DNA from: Siphonodentalium dalli
Taxonomy: Eukaryota; Mollusca; Scaphopoda; Gadilida; Siphonodentaliidae
Length of the DNA: 64,000 nt
Reading direction: 5' to 3'
Assembly (NCBI GenBank): GCA_032622095.1
Contig: CP136069.1
Location: 167,144,394-167,208,393, forward strand
Position numbers and translations under genes: made by a program. The notes beneath the pieces were generated by a model. It searched no databases. It was given only the letters and a program-made list of their open reading frames with translations, and was not told the DNA's origin. Positions 34,911 to 47,830 of this stretch are shown piece by piece (positions within the stretch are counted from its first letter, which is position 1; every line of letters starts with the position of its first letter).

Positions 34911-35283
34911 CCACAACCTGTAATTAATGCAGTGAACAACGTTTAGTGAAAAGATCGGCCTTCCGTATATATATAAGTGCTAGAAGCCGCATCGAGAGTT
35001 TGAACATAAAACCTGGCTTAAAATGACAACTTCGTCGATGATGTTTGCCCATGAAATCTTGGAATAAATATGTTAACGCATAGCTGACTTGAATTTCATG
35101 TTATTCATGAACCTATAAGGGAGAAAATGGTTGTGAAATGTTACCGGTCAATGGGACAGATCTACCCGTTCCAAATCGCTATCGCTTTATGAGCTGCATT
35201 GAAAGTACGCAAGTGACCGTGACGATGGTCACCGATTTACCCGTACCCGTTCCCGTCGGACGGGTTTCGCAAACTCGCTAATG

Positions 35284-35945
35284 TCGTACCCGGGGCCTGA
35301 AATTTCAGAATGTTTTGTTCAGCTGCCTATTAGAGCAGTTTACGATCAACAATGTTGAAAGGTGAACATAATAGTAGGTATAAAATGCATTTATACTTTA
35401 TATATAAGCGTATCATGAATTAGTTTAACTCATTGTATACTGGCATATACAATATGGTAATACCAAATCAAGTTTCATTACTGGCAACAACCTCAAAATG
35501 TGTACGACAGTCATGTGGACTATCCAGTTGTTTAACATAATTGGACTTTAGTTGTGTCTGGCACCACCATGTAAATTATAGGATTGCATTTGAATTGGAG
35601 AACAAGTGTTCGGTGTTAATTATATAATGGAATCTAAATAAATAATTTACTAAATATATCTGTCTCAAATATTTTGTTCAGAATATATAGATATTCAAAT
35701 GTTCAGGTGTATTCTGATTCACGATATATGCTCTAGTTAGTCTGTACACTATTCTGGCCAGCTATTGCAGCATGATCCCGACTGAGCCACTGATGGTACC
35801 TACATAATATATGCACTGAATAATGTGGTGGCACGATTCGATACAGCTTGAATTGATAGTGACTAAGATAAACTTTGTATGATTTCAAAGAGCTAATGGT
35901 GGTGGACGCTGGAGCAGTTTTGTAAAATGAAATGGACATATAAGA
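35284..35945. other. No gene seen
   Basis: AT-rich sequence without recognised element or coding region. Confidence 0.6.
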
Positions 35946-37060
35946 AGTGCTTTTTCAATATGGCTTAACGCGAGTGTCTGTTGTGCAAGATATAAATTCG
36001 AGTACACCCGAGTCAGAAACTTATCACATGGTGTCAGGATTGCTCCACTCGAATATACTTCTGTGGTACACCTTGCTCTAATTTGTCGTGAAACTTCCGT
36101 CTTCTTTGAAATCAATTGGGGCCGCAAAAGTCTCAGGAATATGTTATGCACTTAATAGCTGCTGGAGCGAGAGTTGAGGGCAAGGAACCCACGTCAGAGA
36201 TTATTAGCCATTCATTTCTGTCCAATTGGTACTCATCACATGACAGTGATGGCTTACGATACGCGTTCAACTTACACTGAAATACCACTGTAAAACACAA
36301 ACAAAACCACGTTATTGTGAAATTCGTTTCTGTGAGCAAAAGACTCGAGCCCACCCGAGTCAGAACTATTTCTCATATCGACTCCCGAATGCTTCCTTAG
36401 AAAGAAGTTAAGCGCTACTCCTGTCCTCGGTGGAATAAATTGGGGGCTTAAAAGTCTCGAAAACATGCCACTTGATATGTATTAACGCACGACATACTTA
36501 ATTGTGCTATTCTGACGATAAACTCTCGTCCTCGGTGGAATCAATTGAGGTCATAAATTTCTCGAGAAGGTGTCAATTGAGAGCTGTTGAGCCAGAGATT
36601 GTTCGAGAAACATGGCAGTGTTAAATTATGTTCATGTTTACCCAATTGGTACTCACCATATGATGGTTTACAACACCCGTTGAATTTACACTGAAAGACC
36701 ACGAATTCATGTAAAACGCAAAGACAACCACTTTATTGCGAATTTCTTTTATGTGAGCCAAAGATGCGAGCACACCCGAGTCGGAACTTTATCTCATAGA
36801 CTCCCGAGTGCACCCTAGAAAACAGTTGAGAGGTGGCTCTATTCAGCCGAGAAACTCCCGTCCTCATTGGAATAAATCGAAGCCATAAATGTCTCGAGAA
36901 GATGTAACTAGACATTGTTTGGAATATATATGAAAACCGCTAACCATATTGAATACTCTGTCGAGCTTCTTGTGATATTCAGACAAGAAACTCCTGTCAG
37001 TATTATCAATTTGGTGCTTAAAGGACTCAAGAACACACCACTAGATAGCTGCTGGCGCAC
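35946..37060. repeat. Degenerate long-unit tandem repeat block
   Basis: Two motifs recur. CACCCGAGTCRGAAC-TTATCTCAT appears at about 36004, 36353 and 36774, and GTCCTCGGTGGAATCAATTG followed by AAAAGTCTCGA appears at about 36109, 36423, 36529 and 36849, with a weak copy at 36992. Spacings are irregular (345-422 bp), so the array is old. The minus strand of several units reads a similar short peptide (FSRLL-PQFIP-RTGVS), each soon interrupted. Confidence 0.6.
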
Positions 37061-37490
37061 AACAATGTTGGGAAAATTAGAAAACGAGACAACACTAACC
37101 GCATTAAATCGCTTAAGAAGATGCTCACAAGTAACACTAGACTAGCGGATAAATTAAGAAGCAATAAGTGTAGAACATGTCAGAACTGTCGCAAACTAGT
37201 GTCTTTTTTTAATATTTCAAAATTGTCCAAAATCTCTCCTAGTATACATATATAGGACATCATTGTTCAAAATTCAATTCAGTCTCAATTAAAATGCCTA
37301 TATAGAATATTAAAATTAGGCCCCAACCGGCCATCCAGATATCAAATAGCCTGTAAAATTGTAAATACGTCATCATCTGTTCAAATTGCCTCTATCACTC
37401 ATGTGGCAACAGGACGATGGTCGGCTGGGACATGCCCCACCTGTGTATAGTATATTTTTGTTTGATATTGTGTTAGTGTTTTATATATTA
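37061..37490. other. No gene seen
   Basis: Non-coding appearance; a short T-run at about 37203. Nothing recognised. Confidence 0.55.
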
Positions 37491-37492
37491 CT

Positions 37493-38222
37493 AGGGGATT
37501 GCCTGTCAAAAATTACGGATGATAAACGTGACATGCAGGAACACCGTGTGAAGGATTAGTTTAAGCTGATAATCAATGCTCTTGCTTGCTAATTGTTTAA
37601 GTCACTTGATGACACCGGCACCTACTCCCGTGTTACATCCGTGCACGAATTTTCCCACATATTTTCTGAGCTGATGATAAACGCTCTGTATTAATCGTGC
37701 AACTCAACAGTCTCTCTTTAAGTAATCAGAGGTACCTATCCCATGACATTCACCTGGTCATGTGACACATGTGTACCAAATTTCCTACATATCTTCTGAG
37801 CTGATAAGCAACGGTCTTTTCTGCTCATATATGCCCCTTCAGGTCAACAATGACAAGTGACAAACAAATGCAGGAAAATGATAACGATACAAAGAAAGCC
37901 GTCAAACCGTGCGCGGAGTTTTTCCGGTATTTAGCTTTAGTACGGACGCCACTGAAACCACAGTCGTCTTATATCGTCTTGTACACATTAAATCAGTGAA
38001 ATATCGCCTTGATAACCTTTGTTAAGCGCGTTATATCTCATGTTTTATTGTACCGAATCGCCTGTAAATCTGCGTGTCGTATTCTATAATGTGCCTCATG
38101 CAGGAGATGGTAAACATTTTGGCGCAATCGGACATGAAGGTGATATATATTTAAACGCTCCGAAATCGTGAAAGATAAACACACAGACACACACGGACAC
38201 ACACTTTACTTTTATATATATA
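37493..38222 (-). mobile_element. Candidate third HINE-like element, minus strand
   Basis: On the minus strand the segment opens with TATATATAAAAGTAAAG and a GTGTGT/GTCT-rich microsatellite (38168-38207). It contains about three degenerate units (ACATATTTTCTGAGCTGATGA near 37657, TACATATCTTCTGAGCTGAT near 37785 about 128 bp away, and a weaker one near 37560), and ends GGCAATCCCCTAGT. The CTAG-T end, microsatellite and about 128-bp units match the HINE plan, but no clear 3' hairpin is visible. Confidence 0.45.
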
Positions 38223-41200
38223 GATTGTGCAAATAAACCTATCTATCAGAAATGAGCTGATCAATAGTCACAACCCAAAAGGGTTGTTTTACGGTATTGC
38301 GTATGTGACGTCAGTAATTTCTATACCCCATCAACATGAAAAAATTGTTTTTACATCCGGGCGATTCAGACCTATGGGACCCTATGGTGGCCGCCATGTT
38401 GGAATAGAATTGACAAATTAATAAAACGAATTTATTGTTCTTCTTCGATCAGCCTCCCCATAGCAACACTATTAAATTTGTAACACAAAATCAACCTTAT
38501 TCAAAATTAAATGCTTAATGTGGATTTAGCTGACACGGCGCATAGCATTCTTTACAAAATGGTGGCGCTCTCTTATTTGCGAAATTTGAAATGAATTGCT
38601 TGTTATTGTTATCGCTCGTATTTTAAATGTACAACGGTATCACAGCACGTAAGCGTTAAGAACAAACGATAAAGCACAAGCGAAGATAGCACAACGAGCC
38701 CATTACTGGAATGACTTTAGTGTCAAAGCAGTCAAAAGAAGAAGAACAACAACAACACTAGAACTTGTTTTGAACTTGGAAGTTTAAAACTTAAAAGTGA
38801 AAATCAGTCATTGGGAAAGAAACTCAATGACGAATCTGTGACTGACAAAAATATGAAAATGAAGGTCACTGGGGTGAAATGTGGACTGGTCTGTGCAGAC
38901 TGATCACCACGGCGATTTGACTTGTTCTGTTATTGTTCAATTTTAAGTCTGTTTTCACCTGGACTGGTTAGACTTAGACTTAAACTTAGAGTTGCAACTG
39001 CAAGCGGCAAATTGTTCAGTCTACTAACTAACTACTTCTCTAAATAGTAAATTTAATTGTTAATATATCAAACACTGTCAGGTCAAGCCTCAACTTGGGT
39101 CAAGGAAATCAGAAAATGGACATTTTAGAGCTGACTCATTTACTCATTTACTCAGTATAGACAGTATAGTTCAGTCACGAACCGTTGAACGTAGCACGTA
39201 GCTGGAACTTGTGGAAGCAGTATCCAGTGAAAGCGGTCATGTGGCCTTCTAATCTAATAATATTAGGATTGTATTAGTCAATTTAGTAATTACAGATTAG
39301 TAAATTTAGTTATCAACGACTTCAGGCTCAGCCTCACCCACTCACTGTGAATGTGACTCAGGTCAAAATTCAATTCTAGCCATCTACAGTAGTACAGAGC
39401 AGTCAACACACAGATGTAACAAACATGTAAAGCCCAGTGAATTGGTGACTAACAAAGTGAGTCGTTTATCTTCTTGTTGAGTGAAGGAAAAGAAAGAACA
39501 TCTCCCAATCCCACTTGGTCTCGGCACACTGCAGAGTCCATGCAGTGACTGGTGAGAGGATATGCTTCTGGGCCAACTTTCCATCTGTGTGTATGAATTC
39601 TGTTTCATGTGATGGACACATCAAGTTAAATATAATAATTATAATGCATGGTGATTAGTTTTAGCATTCTCACATATTAAATAATTCATGATTTTAACAC
39701 TGTGTTCTCGATTTAAACCTTAAGCATTAAGCGGGAGCTTGACCAGCATGGCTAGCATATATATTAACGAGTGGCTATTTGTGGAAAAATTATTAAATAT
39801 AGCCCTGCGTACTTGCTATTGTCGACTTGACACATTGGGATTGGAATAATATGTATGCTAAATATAATAATTCCAGGCCAACTTAGTTGAACTGTCACGA
39901 CCTTCTTGTTATACATGTACATGACTAATGAGGCAATCGTATAAATGTTTAATCTAGTAGCATTTTCTCAGACCATGCATGCCATGAATATCTATGTATC
40001 TATGCCCATCAAGAATGATATATTCCACCAGTACAAAGTTTTTGCTGTTGCGATAGGGAAGTAACTAGTACAGTTAATAAATTATGAAGTACCTTTCATT
40101 AATAATGTGTGTCATAGAATGTGAAGATCCAACTTTGAAATGGCAAGATTTAAATGACTTTGTGGTGGATTTTCCTTTGCGTCCCTCATACTAATGTCAT
40201 TCCTCATGGGCAATTATTAAAATGTTTATATACTATCAGATGCCTAACAATAGTGTCAGCATGTGCCGCATGATTAGTAATTTCAGATAAAATTCTCAAC
40301 GATCATTAAGTTTTTTCGCATAGAGACATATATAGAATTAAAGGCACGTGCGGCCTTAATTGTCGATAATATTCATATTTGTTCCAAACACCGTAAACAG
40401 AAAAACATTAAAACGCATACAGTTCCGTTCATATATACCATGACCATCGCGTAAACAGCATGTCATAATAAAGACCTACTATATTTGACATAAGCAAGAG
40501 TCTGATTGTGTTACAGAAGACAGCACAATGCTACTGGCTAATCACACACAAATGGCATAAACGCTCTTTATTAGTTCCATATCAGGTATTCACCAACAAA
40601 GAACGCTCTTTATGTTTACCATCATAATATAAACAAACACCAGAAAGGTAACTTTTATGCTTTTGTTTACATAACAATGGTCAAACAAATGACCATAACA
40701 TACTGTTTATGCGATATTTCTTATTTGTATACGGACAAAGTCTATCTACATTTTGATGTTCTTTCTGTTTGTGGCGGCTTTTGACGGGTGGAAATATTTT
40801 CACAGGATACCCACCGCCAAGGCCAACCGTGTCTTTAAATTGAAATAGAATTAAATTTCAATCAATATTGTTAATTTCAGTCTAGGTCTCCGCTATCACT
40901 ATTATTGACCATCACAATGCTTAGACATCTGAGAGTACGATATAAGCTCACAAAAGTCATGAACAAGCATGCAATCTCGAGCTGGGACCACCCTTAATAC
41001 TTGTTTCTTATCATCTACTTCACAGAAGGGGTCACCCCTAAGTAGTAACCGTATAGGAAACACACCGAACATACCACTATGACATCAGTTTGTTTGATCT
41101 AAATTATTTAGCCCCAAAACAATAGTCATTTGGCAAATTATCTCATTCCTTTTCGAAGTGCCTGTCATCTACTGAAGTTGGATCCTACCAGGGCCATAAA

Positions 41201-41378
41201 TTATGTCTCATTGAGTCATTGTGTCCCATCCATGTAAATCGCTGAAAGTCAAGCATACATAAACGTTACCTCTATAAATAAATCAGATGTGGCTATGTGA
41301 AATATGCATTAAATCTCCGTTTTCATAAAAATGTATTCAGTATTATATGTAAATTTATCCAATAAAGATATTTTTCCC
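38223..41378. other. No gene seen
   Basis: AT-rich, no named element. Two copies of ACGCTCTTTAT lie 50 bp apart at about 40560 and 40611. A minus-strand frame of 74 residues (39384-39608) begins with ATG but shows no domain. Confidence 0.5.
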
Positions 41379-41831
41379 TTGAAGGTCCTCAATCCGAATC
41401 AATAGTCCCCATATCATCAGATTCCAACAACAAGAATTTTTTTTTAAATGCCGCTTCAGTTGACAGAATTAATTGCTCGTAAAAAATGCTAACTGCAGTC
41501 AATTATGGCATAAAATTGACAAAAACCTGTAATTTATTTATCAACTTTTTGCTCAACGAATATTGCTGGTTTGTCAAACATCTGACACACACACAAAAAA
41601 ACTCAGTTGATTTTAGAGTTATCCATCTCCATCTGCAATTTGGTCAGAGAAAGTATTCTTGTCTGCTGTTTGCTGGGCCACGTAAAATTAAAATGATAGA
41701 TTTTAAAAATCGGTATCTGATCACTCTGAGCTTTGATGTTGTGGGTTCCTCGACTTGAATCAAATATTTTTCACCTCTGAAGTCAAGGAAATAGTAATCT
41801 GCGAGGGTTAATTCGGATTGAGTACCTTTAA
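41379..41831. mobile_element. MITE with AGGTMCTCAATCCGAAT inverted ends
   Basis: Left end TTGAAGGTCCTCAATCCGAA, right end ATTCGGATTGAGTACCTTTA followed by A. The outer four bases (TTGA / TTAA) suggest a decayed TTAA target site. The right half is repeated at 42490-42735 (shared AGTTATCCATCT, ACTCTGAGCTTTGATG, CGGATTGAGT-CCTTTAA), supporting a mobile family. No coding capacity. Confidence 0.65.
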
Positions 41832-42354
41832 AATTGCAAAAATAAAATAAAATAATTTTGCCTTGAAAATTGGTTGCTTGGCCAGATTCAACCTTCACCT
41901 GCCGATTGCATTTTGAAGAAATATAGTAACATGTGCTATATGGCTAATATCTCTTGACTGGCGCCATGGATATTGGTCTGGAAATAGGAAGAAATATCTC
42001 ACTCTGACCCATGACTAACTGTGGCCCACATTCCCACATTCCTCTATATCTGGGGCTGCAACATATTCTCGTGCAAATAGGTTTATTTGTACCTAAATAT
42101 TCACATATGTTCATATTTTTTTTATTTATTTAAATTTGTTTAAATAAAAATTTAGAAAAACTAACGGCATTATTCACTCTGCCAGGGCACCCCGAGTCAC
42201 CACACCAAATTTCGCTGAAATCTGAGCACCAATATTAACAAAGACATGTTGGTCTCAACTTTACTCCAGTCTTATATTATTATATATGTATATATAAACA
42301 GTCCCATGAAACATGTATACATTTATTGATGGACGTGTCATGGGCTCTTCATAC

Positions 42355-42925
42355 AGGATCAGGTTCATTATTCCGAAGGTTCCATATTCCGAAGGGTCGC
42401 TATCCCAAAGGTTCTTATTAAGAAGGTTCGCTATTCTGAATGTATGCTATTCTAGGCGTATTTAACCAGAAAAGATGGACAACTCTAATACCAAGTAGTT
42501 ATTATTACCACGATTTTACAGTTATCCATCTTTATCTGGAAGACCGCCCGTTTTGACCTCGTCCTGGCACGATTAGGCCCAGAACAATAAAAATAGCAAA
42601 CTGCAAAGATCGATATCTAATTACTCTGAGCTTTGATGGGTGGGTTCGACACTAATCAAATATGTTTTCCCCCACCGAAGCCAAAGAAAGAGTAATTTAG
42701 CAGCGTCTTATCGGATTGAGTGCCTTTAAGTTATTTCCTTCATAAAAAGAGTCTTATGATAAAGAACCCTCTCAATACTTTAGAATATAGATAATAGAAT
42801 GAAACTTCAAAATAACAAGTTATAAAAACCTTCTGAATATTGAGGAATATAGAGAACGTTGTGAATAGCGAAACTTCGGTATAATGAACCTTGGGAATAG
42901 CGAACCTTTGGACATAGAGTGACAT
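42355..42925. repeat. Inverted minisatellite arms around a second MITE half
   Basis: 42365-42450 repeats a roughly 18-bp TTCCGAAGGTTC-CTATT motif. 42740-42915 carries the opposite strand (GAACCTT-GGAATAGC). Between them lies 42490-42735, homologous to the right half of 41379-41831. Flanking segments on both sides contain a GATGGACGT word (42326 and 43022). Confidence 0.55.
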
Positions 42926-45100
42926 GTCCCCGTCCTACGGCCCATACGCACTGGCGTGATCGTATATCCCAAGTTGGCCAGAAATACAGGCACTCCTATG
43001 GAACATACATTTATCATTTTATAGATGGACGTACGTGTTTTGGGTTGTCCATACGTACTGACGTAATCATATTACAGCCCGGCTGCACTTGCGTTACATA
43101 GCCATGTCTTGCATATGGTCGTCCTTGTGCTATGTCCGGTGTTCAACGTGGGCGCCGTCATCTTGAATTTGATTCGGCGCCATCTCGGAAACGTCATTGC
43201 AATTAAATTTATACTGCAAAATTTATCTTTTCATATAGCCAACATAACATCATGAAAAATTCGTTACATAAGGGCGTTATAGCGCCCACTCTCCCGGGGC
43301 GAAGCCGCGGAAGCGAAGCGACCTAGGGTATACGTATGCGAATATGAGATATACTAATCAACTTGTTCAGCCCAATCTAAAAATAGATTGAATTTACCTA
43401 AAATAGGATAATTTATTCATAACTCAAGGGTCAGCCGAGTCCAAAAAATATTTTGGGCGACGGCCGCCATTTTGTATTGATTAATTCCACCTCGAAATGT
43501 GTAATTGGGCATAATGCTCCAGGGCAAAAATAAAAAAACTTTTTCCGGTAAATGTTAGCAATACTTCATCATACATAGGAACATCATGCTCCTATATAAA
43601 GCCAAAGATATTTTTTTAAAAATTAATGTAAATTAAACCAAAAACTGAAATTTCATGAAAAAGTTTTTTTTACATATTTTATAAAATTATTAAAAATATT
43701 TGCCCCGAAAGAGGATCTAGGGGCCTTACTGGCCGTTTAGATTTGATCTTCCATTTTCTAACGGTATTTCCGCCTAAAGAAATATTCTCAAATCTCAAGG
43801 CCGACAAACGGAAACTATAAGTTCCGATTGAAAGATCGCAGAATCCTTTTAAGATTGCTTCTTGGGAAACCAGTAAAGGCGTCATGACATCAAGACGTAC
43901 ATCATGACGTCACAACCTACATCGGCGCACAAAATTCCAGACAGGACTGCGTCGATGCCCAGACAGCTGAGACCTATATTACACGGGCAGGCTAAACATC
44001 CACATTTACATTATATGTGATTATTTACATACATTGTATATATTAATTTCTTGTGTCCAGTTAGGGTTTATCACCAAATCCTACTAATTCGATAATCCCA
44101 TGAACAGTAACAAGCGGTGAAGCGGGCGCAAATTACGTTTACGTATGTTCATATTACTTTAAACAATAACATTAGTGAAATTATAAATATGGACGACCGG
44201 AAGTGTTGCTACATGCGGTTATTCTGAAATTACGTAAAACTGCAAATTTCATGAGCCACATCGCCAAAACAACATGATTAATCTCGCAAAATGTCTTAAA
44301 ATGTTTGTCATATCACAGTAAAAAAAAAAAATAGTTTATTAGTAAAGTGGTAAACACACGTTCACGCGGTATTGCACACAGAACAGTTTATTGTTATTTG
44401 ACGTCATATGTCGTGCTCAAAGCGAAGGTACTGTCACTCGCATTCCCCCGCCAAAATCGTTGATGTTTTGCCAGCGACGTAATAGCACCCATTAAAAAAA
44501 AAAAATCGCATGGTTGACACGATGACCACTGTGCCGGACCGCGTGCCATTATATACTATATTATGGTTGCCATTAATATATATGCAATAGAAAAATGCAA
44601 TTGTGCATATATACACATATATTCATGTATGTCATTATCTACTAGGCATAGGCAGACCACCGGGCCATTTACAAACTTAATATGGCGTATGTATACGGAC
44701 GTCCCCATTGTTCTAACGAGGCAAACTCAAACAACTAAACGACTGGGGGTAAAGTTATGACGATCATGCAAGCCAAATGAGACTCAAAATCCACTGCAGA
44801 TAATATTATTTATTTTGAAAATATTTCATAAAATTTATCAACCAGAATTGGTTCCCCAATGGCCGGCTCCAGGTGGGTGGAAACCAAATTACTTATACAC
44901 TGTAATGTAACCTCGTGTAGATGTATTCAAATTACCAACCCAAATTGTGGGAGGGGACGAACCAAATGTTTCACTCATTGGAACTCCAGTTGGAATTTCC
45001 AACCCATGGTGGGGGGACTTGTAACTCAAATGTCACCCAATTGAGAATGGGCCAGTCAAACGAACAATCATATATTCCGCCTCATATTCGTGTAATATAT
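42926..45100. other. No gene seen; GC-rich island at 43.3 kb
   Basis: At 43272-43325 an unusually GC-rich stretch with repeated GCGAAGC words (GGGGCGAAGCCGCGGAAGCG) ends CGACCTAGG. It may be the end of an unidentified element. Short A-runs lie at 44322-44331 and 44493-44504. No coding region recognised. Confidence 0.5.
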
Positions 45101-45101
45101 A

Positions 45102-45269
45102 TGTGTTATATACACAATGTATTTGTATCGATTCATGTATCGCGACGAGGCTAGTTTTCGTGGTCATATAGCGACGAGGCGACATTGGTCGCCGAGTCGC
45201 TATATGGCCACGAAAACTAGCCGAGTCGCGATACATGAATCGTTACAAACACAGTGTGTATATAACACA
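45102..45269. repeat. 168-bp near-perfect hairpin
   Basis: The two arms (about 45102-45184 and 45187-45269) are complementary over about 80 bp with almost no loop. Mismatches are few; two are the same substitution (GACGAGG on the left versus GACTCGG in the complement of the right arm), so the left arm itself contains an internal repeat of that word. Both strands therefore read nearly the same peptide, which explains the open frames here. Confidence 0.9.
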
Positions 45270-47085
45270 TTTATCTACGATTGGTGTGACAGAATCCACC
45301 GCACAAATTACATTTTAGGGGTTTTTTAAATGCCAAAACTGTTGAATTTGTGTCCGACGATAACTTTCTTGAGTAAATTCTCCCAACCTGCAAAGGTATC
45401 TGTGTCACGCGATTAGCTCGCTTTGCTAAATTCTCACAACCTGCAAGTTAACGGAAATTGTATTCAACGGACACAATCTCTTACACTTATAATAAATACT
45501 GAAAAAATACATATTAGTTACTTTGTGATATGTTATACCATAATACCCATGATGATAGGCAATCAAATAATGTTAAAACCTTGGAACTATTTGTTTATAG
45601 TACGCAAGAATATACGTTGGAATGTCCTTTTAATTTTTCACGCGATTGATGTGACGTCAGTTCATTCATGATTTTGAACAAGTCAACGACGTCATGAGCG
45701 CCTTGTATCGCAACTGCAGTAACGATACATATGTTTTCATCGCCAATGCGTTATCGCCAATTGTATCAGGGAATATCGTAGGAAATGATAGATACGTATG
45801 GTTATTTAACTATTCACATTCCTATAAGTCATCGCATATAATTCTGGATAGTGCAGGTCGTACTTTTTTCATGGAATTCAATGCCATAATTTCTTGTTAA
45901 TGTGGTTTACATGCTCTGTCGTTGACACTAACACGAAAAGGCGCAATAGGAATTGACATTTTTTTTAGTTTGGTACCCGGTACCACTATCGCGTCTTCAG
46001 AGAAACAATAGACTCAACGACACACCACGGCTTATAGTTATATTTGTGTTGTAGATTGAGTTTGGAATCTAAGGAGTAGATATATCCGAAAGACGGCAAA
46101 CTGTTTTGTAAAAATGGGCGCAAATGGGCGTATTGCAGGGACACGCGTAACCCTGTATTTACGCTGCTGAATAAAAGCGCCCGAATTGAGCCTGTTCAAG
46201 ATCATAATGCATGTGCGCAAAGTGCACAGAGGGGCTGCAGGCCACTCCGTCGCTGAATAAAGGCTCTGTTTTAGTTACTGTAGTGTATATAGTAATAAAG
46301 TAACATATGTTGATTTTGCTGCATTCCATATGTGCACGTGTAACGCGCACGGGGTTTAAAATTTGGAACATGTAACCGCCAAATCCGCAAATACATCGGA
46401 ACTACATTACATGTCAAATGTCACGAGCCAAAAACTAATTATTCCGACAAATGGTAGTGTGCCTTCAAAATAAGTCTCTTCGGTTCCACATGCACACCAA
46501 ATAAAATATAATCCTTTTGGAGTAAGCCCCCTCATATTCTTTGCTGAGATCCCTGCCAATGTTCATGTCACCCCAGAATTCAATTTGGACCTTTAAAACC
46601 ACCTTTTGACGTTAACTTCCGGAAAAAGAAATGTCAACCTGCTATGCTCCATGACTGAATATGATGTGCAATATAACGTAACAATTTAGCTGTGCCGTCT
46701 ACTGACAGTTTAAGGGGAAGAACCCAGTCAGGTTGTAATTCACGGACACTCGAACCGTACATTTTTATCACTCAAACAAATCCTAATAATATTGCAACAG
46801 TTTCTGATGTAATATTCATGTGTATAGTCAGCGCACAACATTTACAACAGTTTCTTATGTTTCTTGCGCTGGGTGGATTATGTCCCTTTACGGTTGTCAC
46901 GCGATTAGCCGCATGCGTTTCTGTTGCAGCCGACATTTTTGATGGATTTTATTCTACTTCCAGCTGCTTCTGGTCAGAAATTCCGGGCCGTATTCTGGTA
47001 AGTTTACTTATATATGATCGCAATTTGGCACACAACTAATTTGCTCCAATATTTTCGAGTGATCGATCAGCTAATTTATTGATAT
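45270..47085. other. No gene recognised; one dispersed repeat copy
   Basis: 46190-46350 resembles 53630-53770 (GCTGAATAAA-GCT, TTTTAGTTA, TTGATTTTG-TGC-TCCCATATGTGCA). Frames of 68 residues (45694-45900) and 115 residues (46692-47039, GTG start, followed internally by a donor-like CTGGTAAGT at about 46994) show no recognisable domain. Confidence 0.5.
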
Positions 47086-47088
47086 CTT

Positions 47089-47807
47089 GTTCAAACAACG
47101 CCGTTGTTTGTTTCAATCAAGATTTTTCGACTTTCCCAATTTTAACAGGTCTGGCTCATGTGCAGATCTGACTATTTTGTTCGATTTGCATAATAATGTG
47201 CAAATCGAGCTATATCAGTTTATCATCAGATTGTATTAGTACAAAGATAATAATTATTTCTGTCACCTAATGTTTAATTTCAATATGTTAATATGAGAAT
47301 ATTCAATATTTCCCAGCAGGAATAATTTTTTTTACAAAAATGGACTTTTGATGATTACTTTGGCCATACTTTGGGACAGTTTTGTAAACTTTTTCAAACT
47401 TCATAAAATCACTTTATTTTGGAAACTGATTGTCCCCAGCATCCATTCACAATTGTTACCAAAAGATTGAGAAATAACCAACAGGATTTCAAAAGAAATT
47501 GTATTTGGTAGAAATAGAACATTTCATACCAAAACTGTATAGCTCGATTTGCGCATTATGTGAAATTCTGACTATATATTCAGATTTGCACATGAGCCAG
47601 ACCGATTTAAAGTAAACATGTTAAATCAGACTAACAACAGGAGGACTGGAATACCCGTCCGAAGAAGACCTACTCAAACTCAGGTGCGGCAGTTTCTGAC
47701 AAAAAATTAGCTTTGGTGACAAATTTTATCCAAATCTTATTCTGATTTAAAATTGGGAAAGTCGAAAAATCTTGAATGATACAAAAACAATGGTGTTTGG
47801 AACAACT
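47089..47807. mobile_element. Inverted-repeat element with interrupted right arm
   Basis: Outer arms: 47089-47150 and 47748-47807 share CAAGATTTTTCGACTTTCCC and ATTTTA in opposite orientation. Inner arms: 47150-47219 and about 47548-47611 share CTGGCTCATGTGCA and GCAAATCGAGCTATA. The right arm has about 135 extra bases between its parts (47612-47747). A non-coding, foldback-type MITE is the simplest reading. Confidence 0.7.
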
Positions 47808-47830
47808 TCAACAAAATATAAAAAATATAT

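Larger units (their letters stand above)
32136..35283. mobile_element. Composite element bounded by CATTAGCGAGTTTGCGA inverted repeats
   Basis: A perfect 17-bp inverted repeat (CATTAGCGAGTTTGCGA at 32136-32152; complement at 35267-35283) is followed inward on both sides by GC-rich GGGTACGGGTA-type sequence. On the left is the perfect palindrome GGTACGGGTAGCTACCCGTA (continuing CC; about 32176-32197). No target duplication is seen. No transposase frame is seen, so if it is one element it is non-autonomous and heavily re-invaded: it contains 33577-34337 and 34385-34906. Confidence 0.55.

Noticed and set aside
39384-39608. ATG-started 74-residue minus-strand frame
   Set aside because: No domain, splice or poly(A) context; length is within chance for this base composition.
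45033-45329. Similar ORFs on opposite strands (MYRD-ASFRGHIATRR)
   Set aside because: Both come from one long palindrome; identical peptides from both strands are a geometric consequence.
45694-45900. ATG-started 68-residue frame with fairly protein-like composition
   Set aside because: No recognisable domain, no supporting signals; could be re-examined with RNA data.
46692-47039. 115-residue frame containing a donor-like CTGGTAAGT
   Set aside because: Starts at GTG, no domain, and the donor falls inside the frame without an identifiable partner exon.
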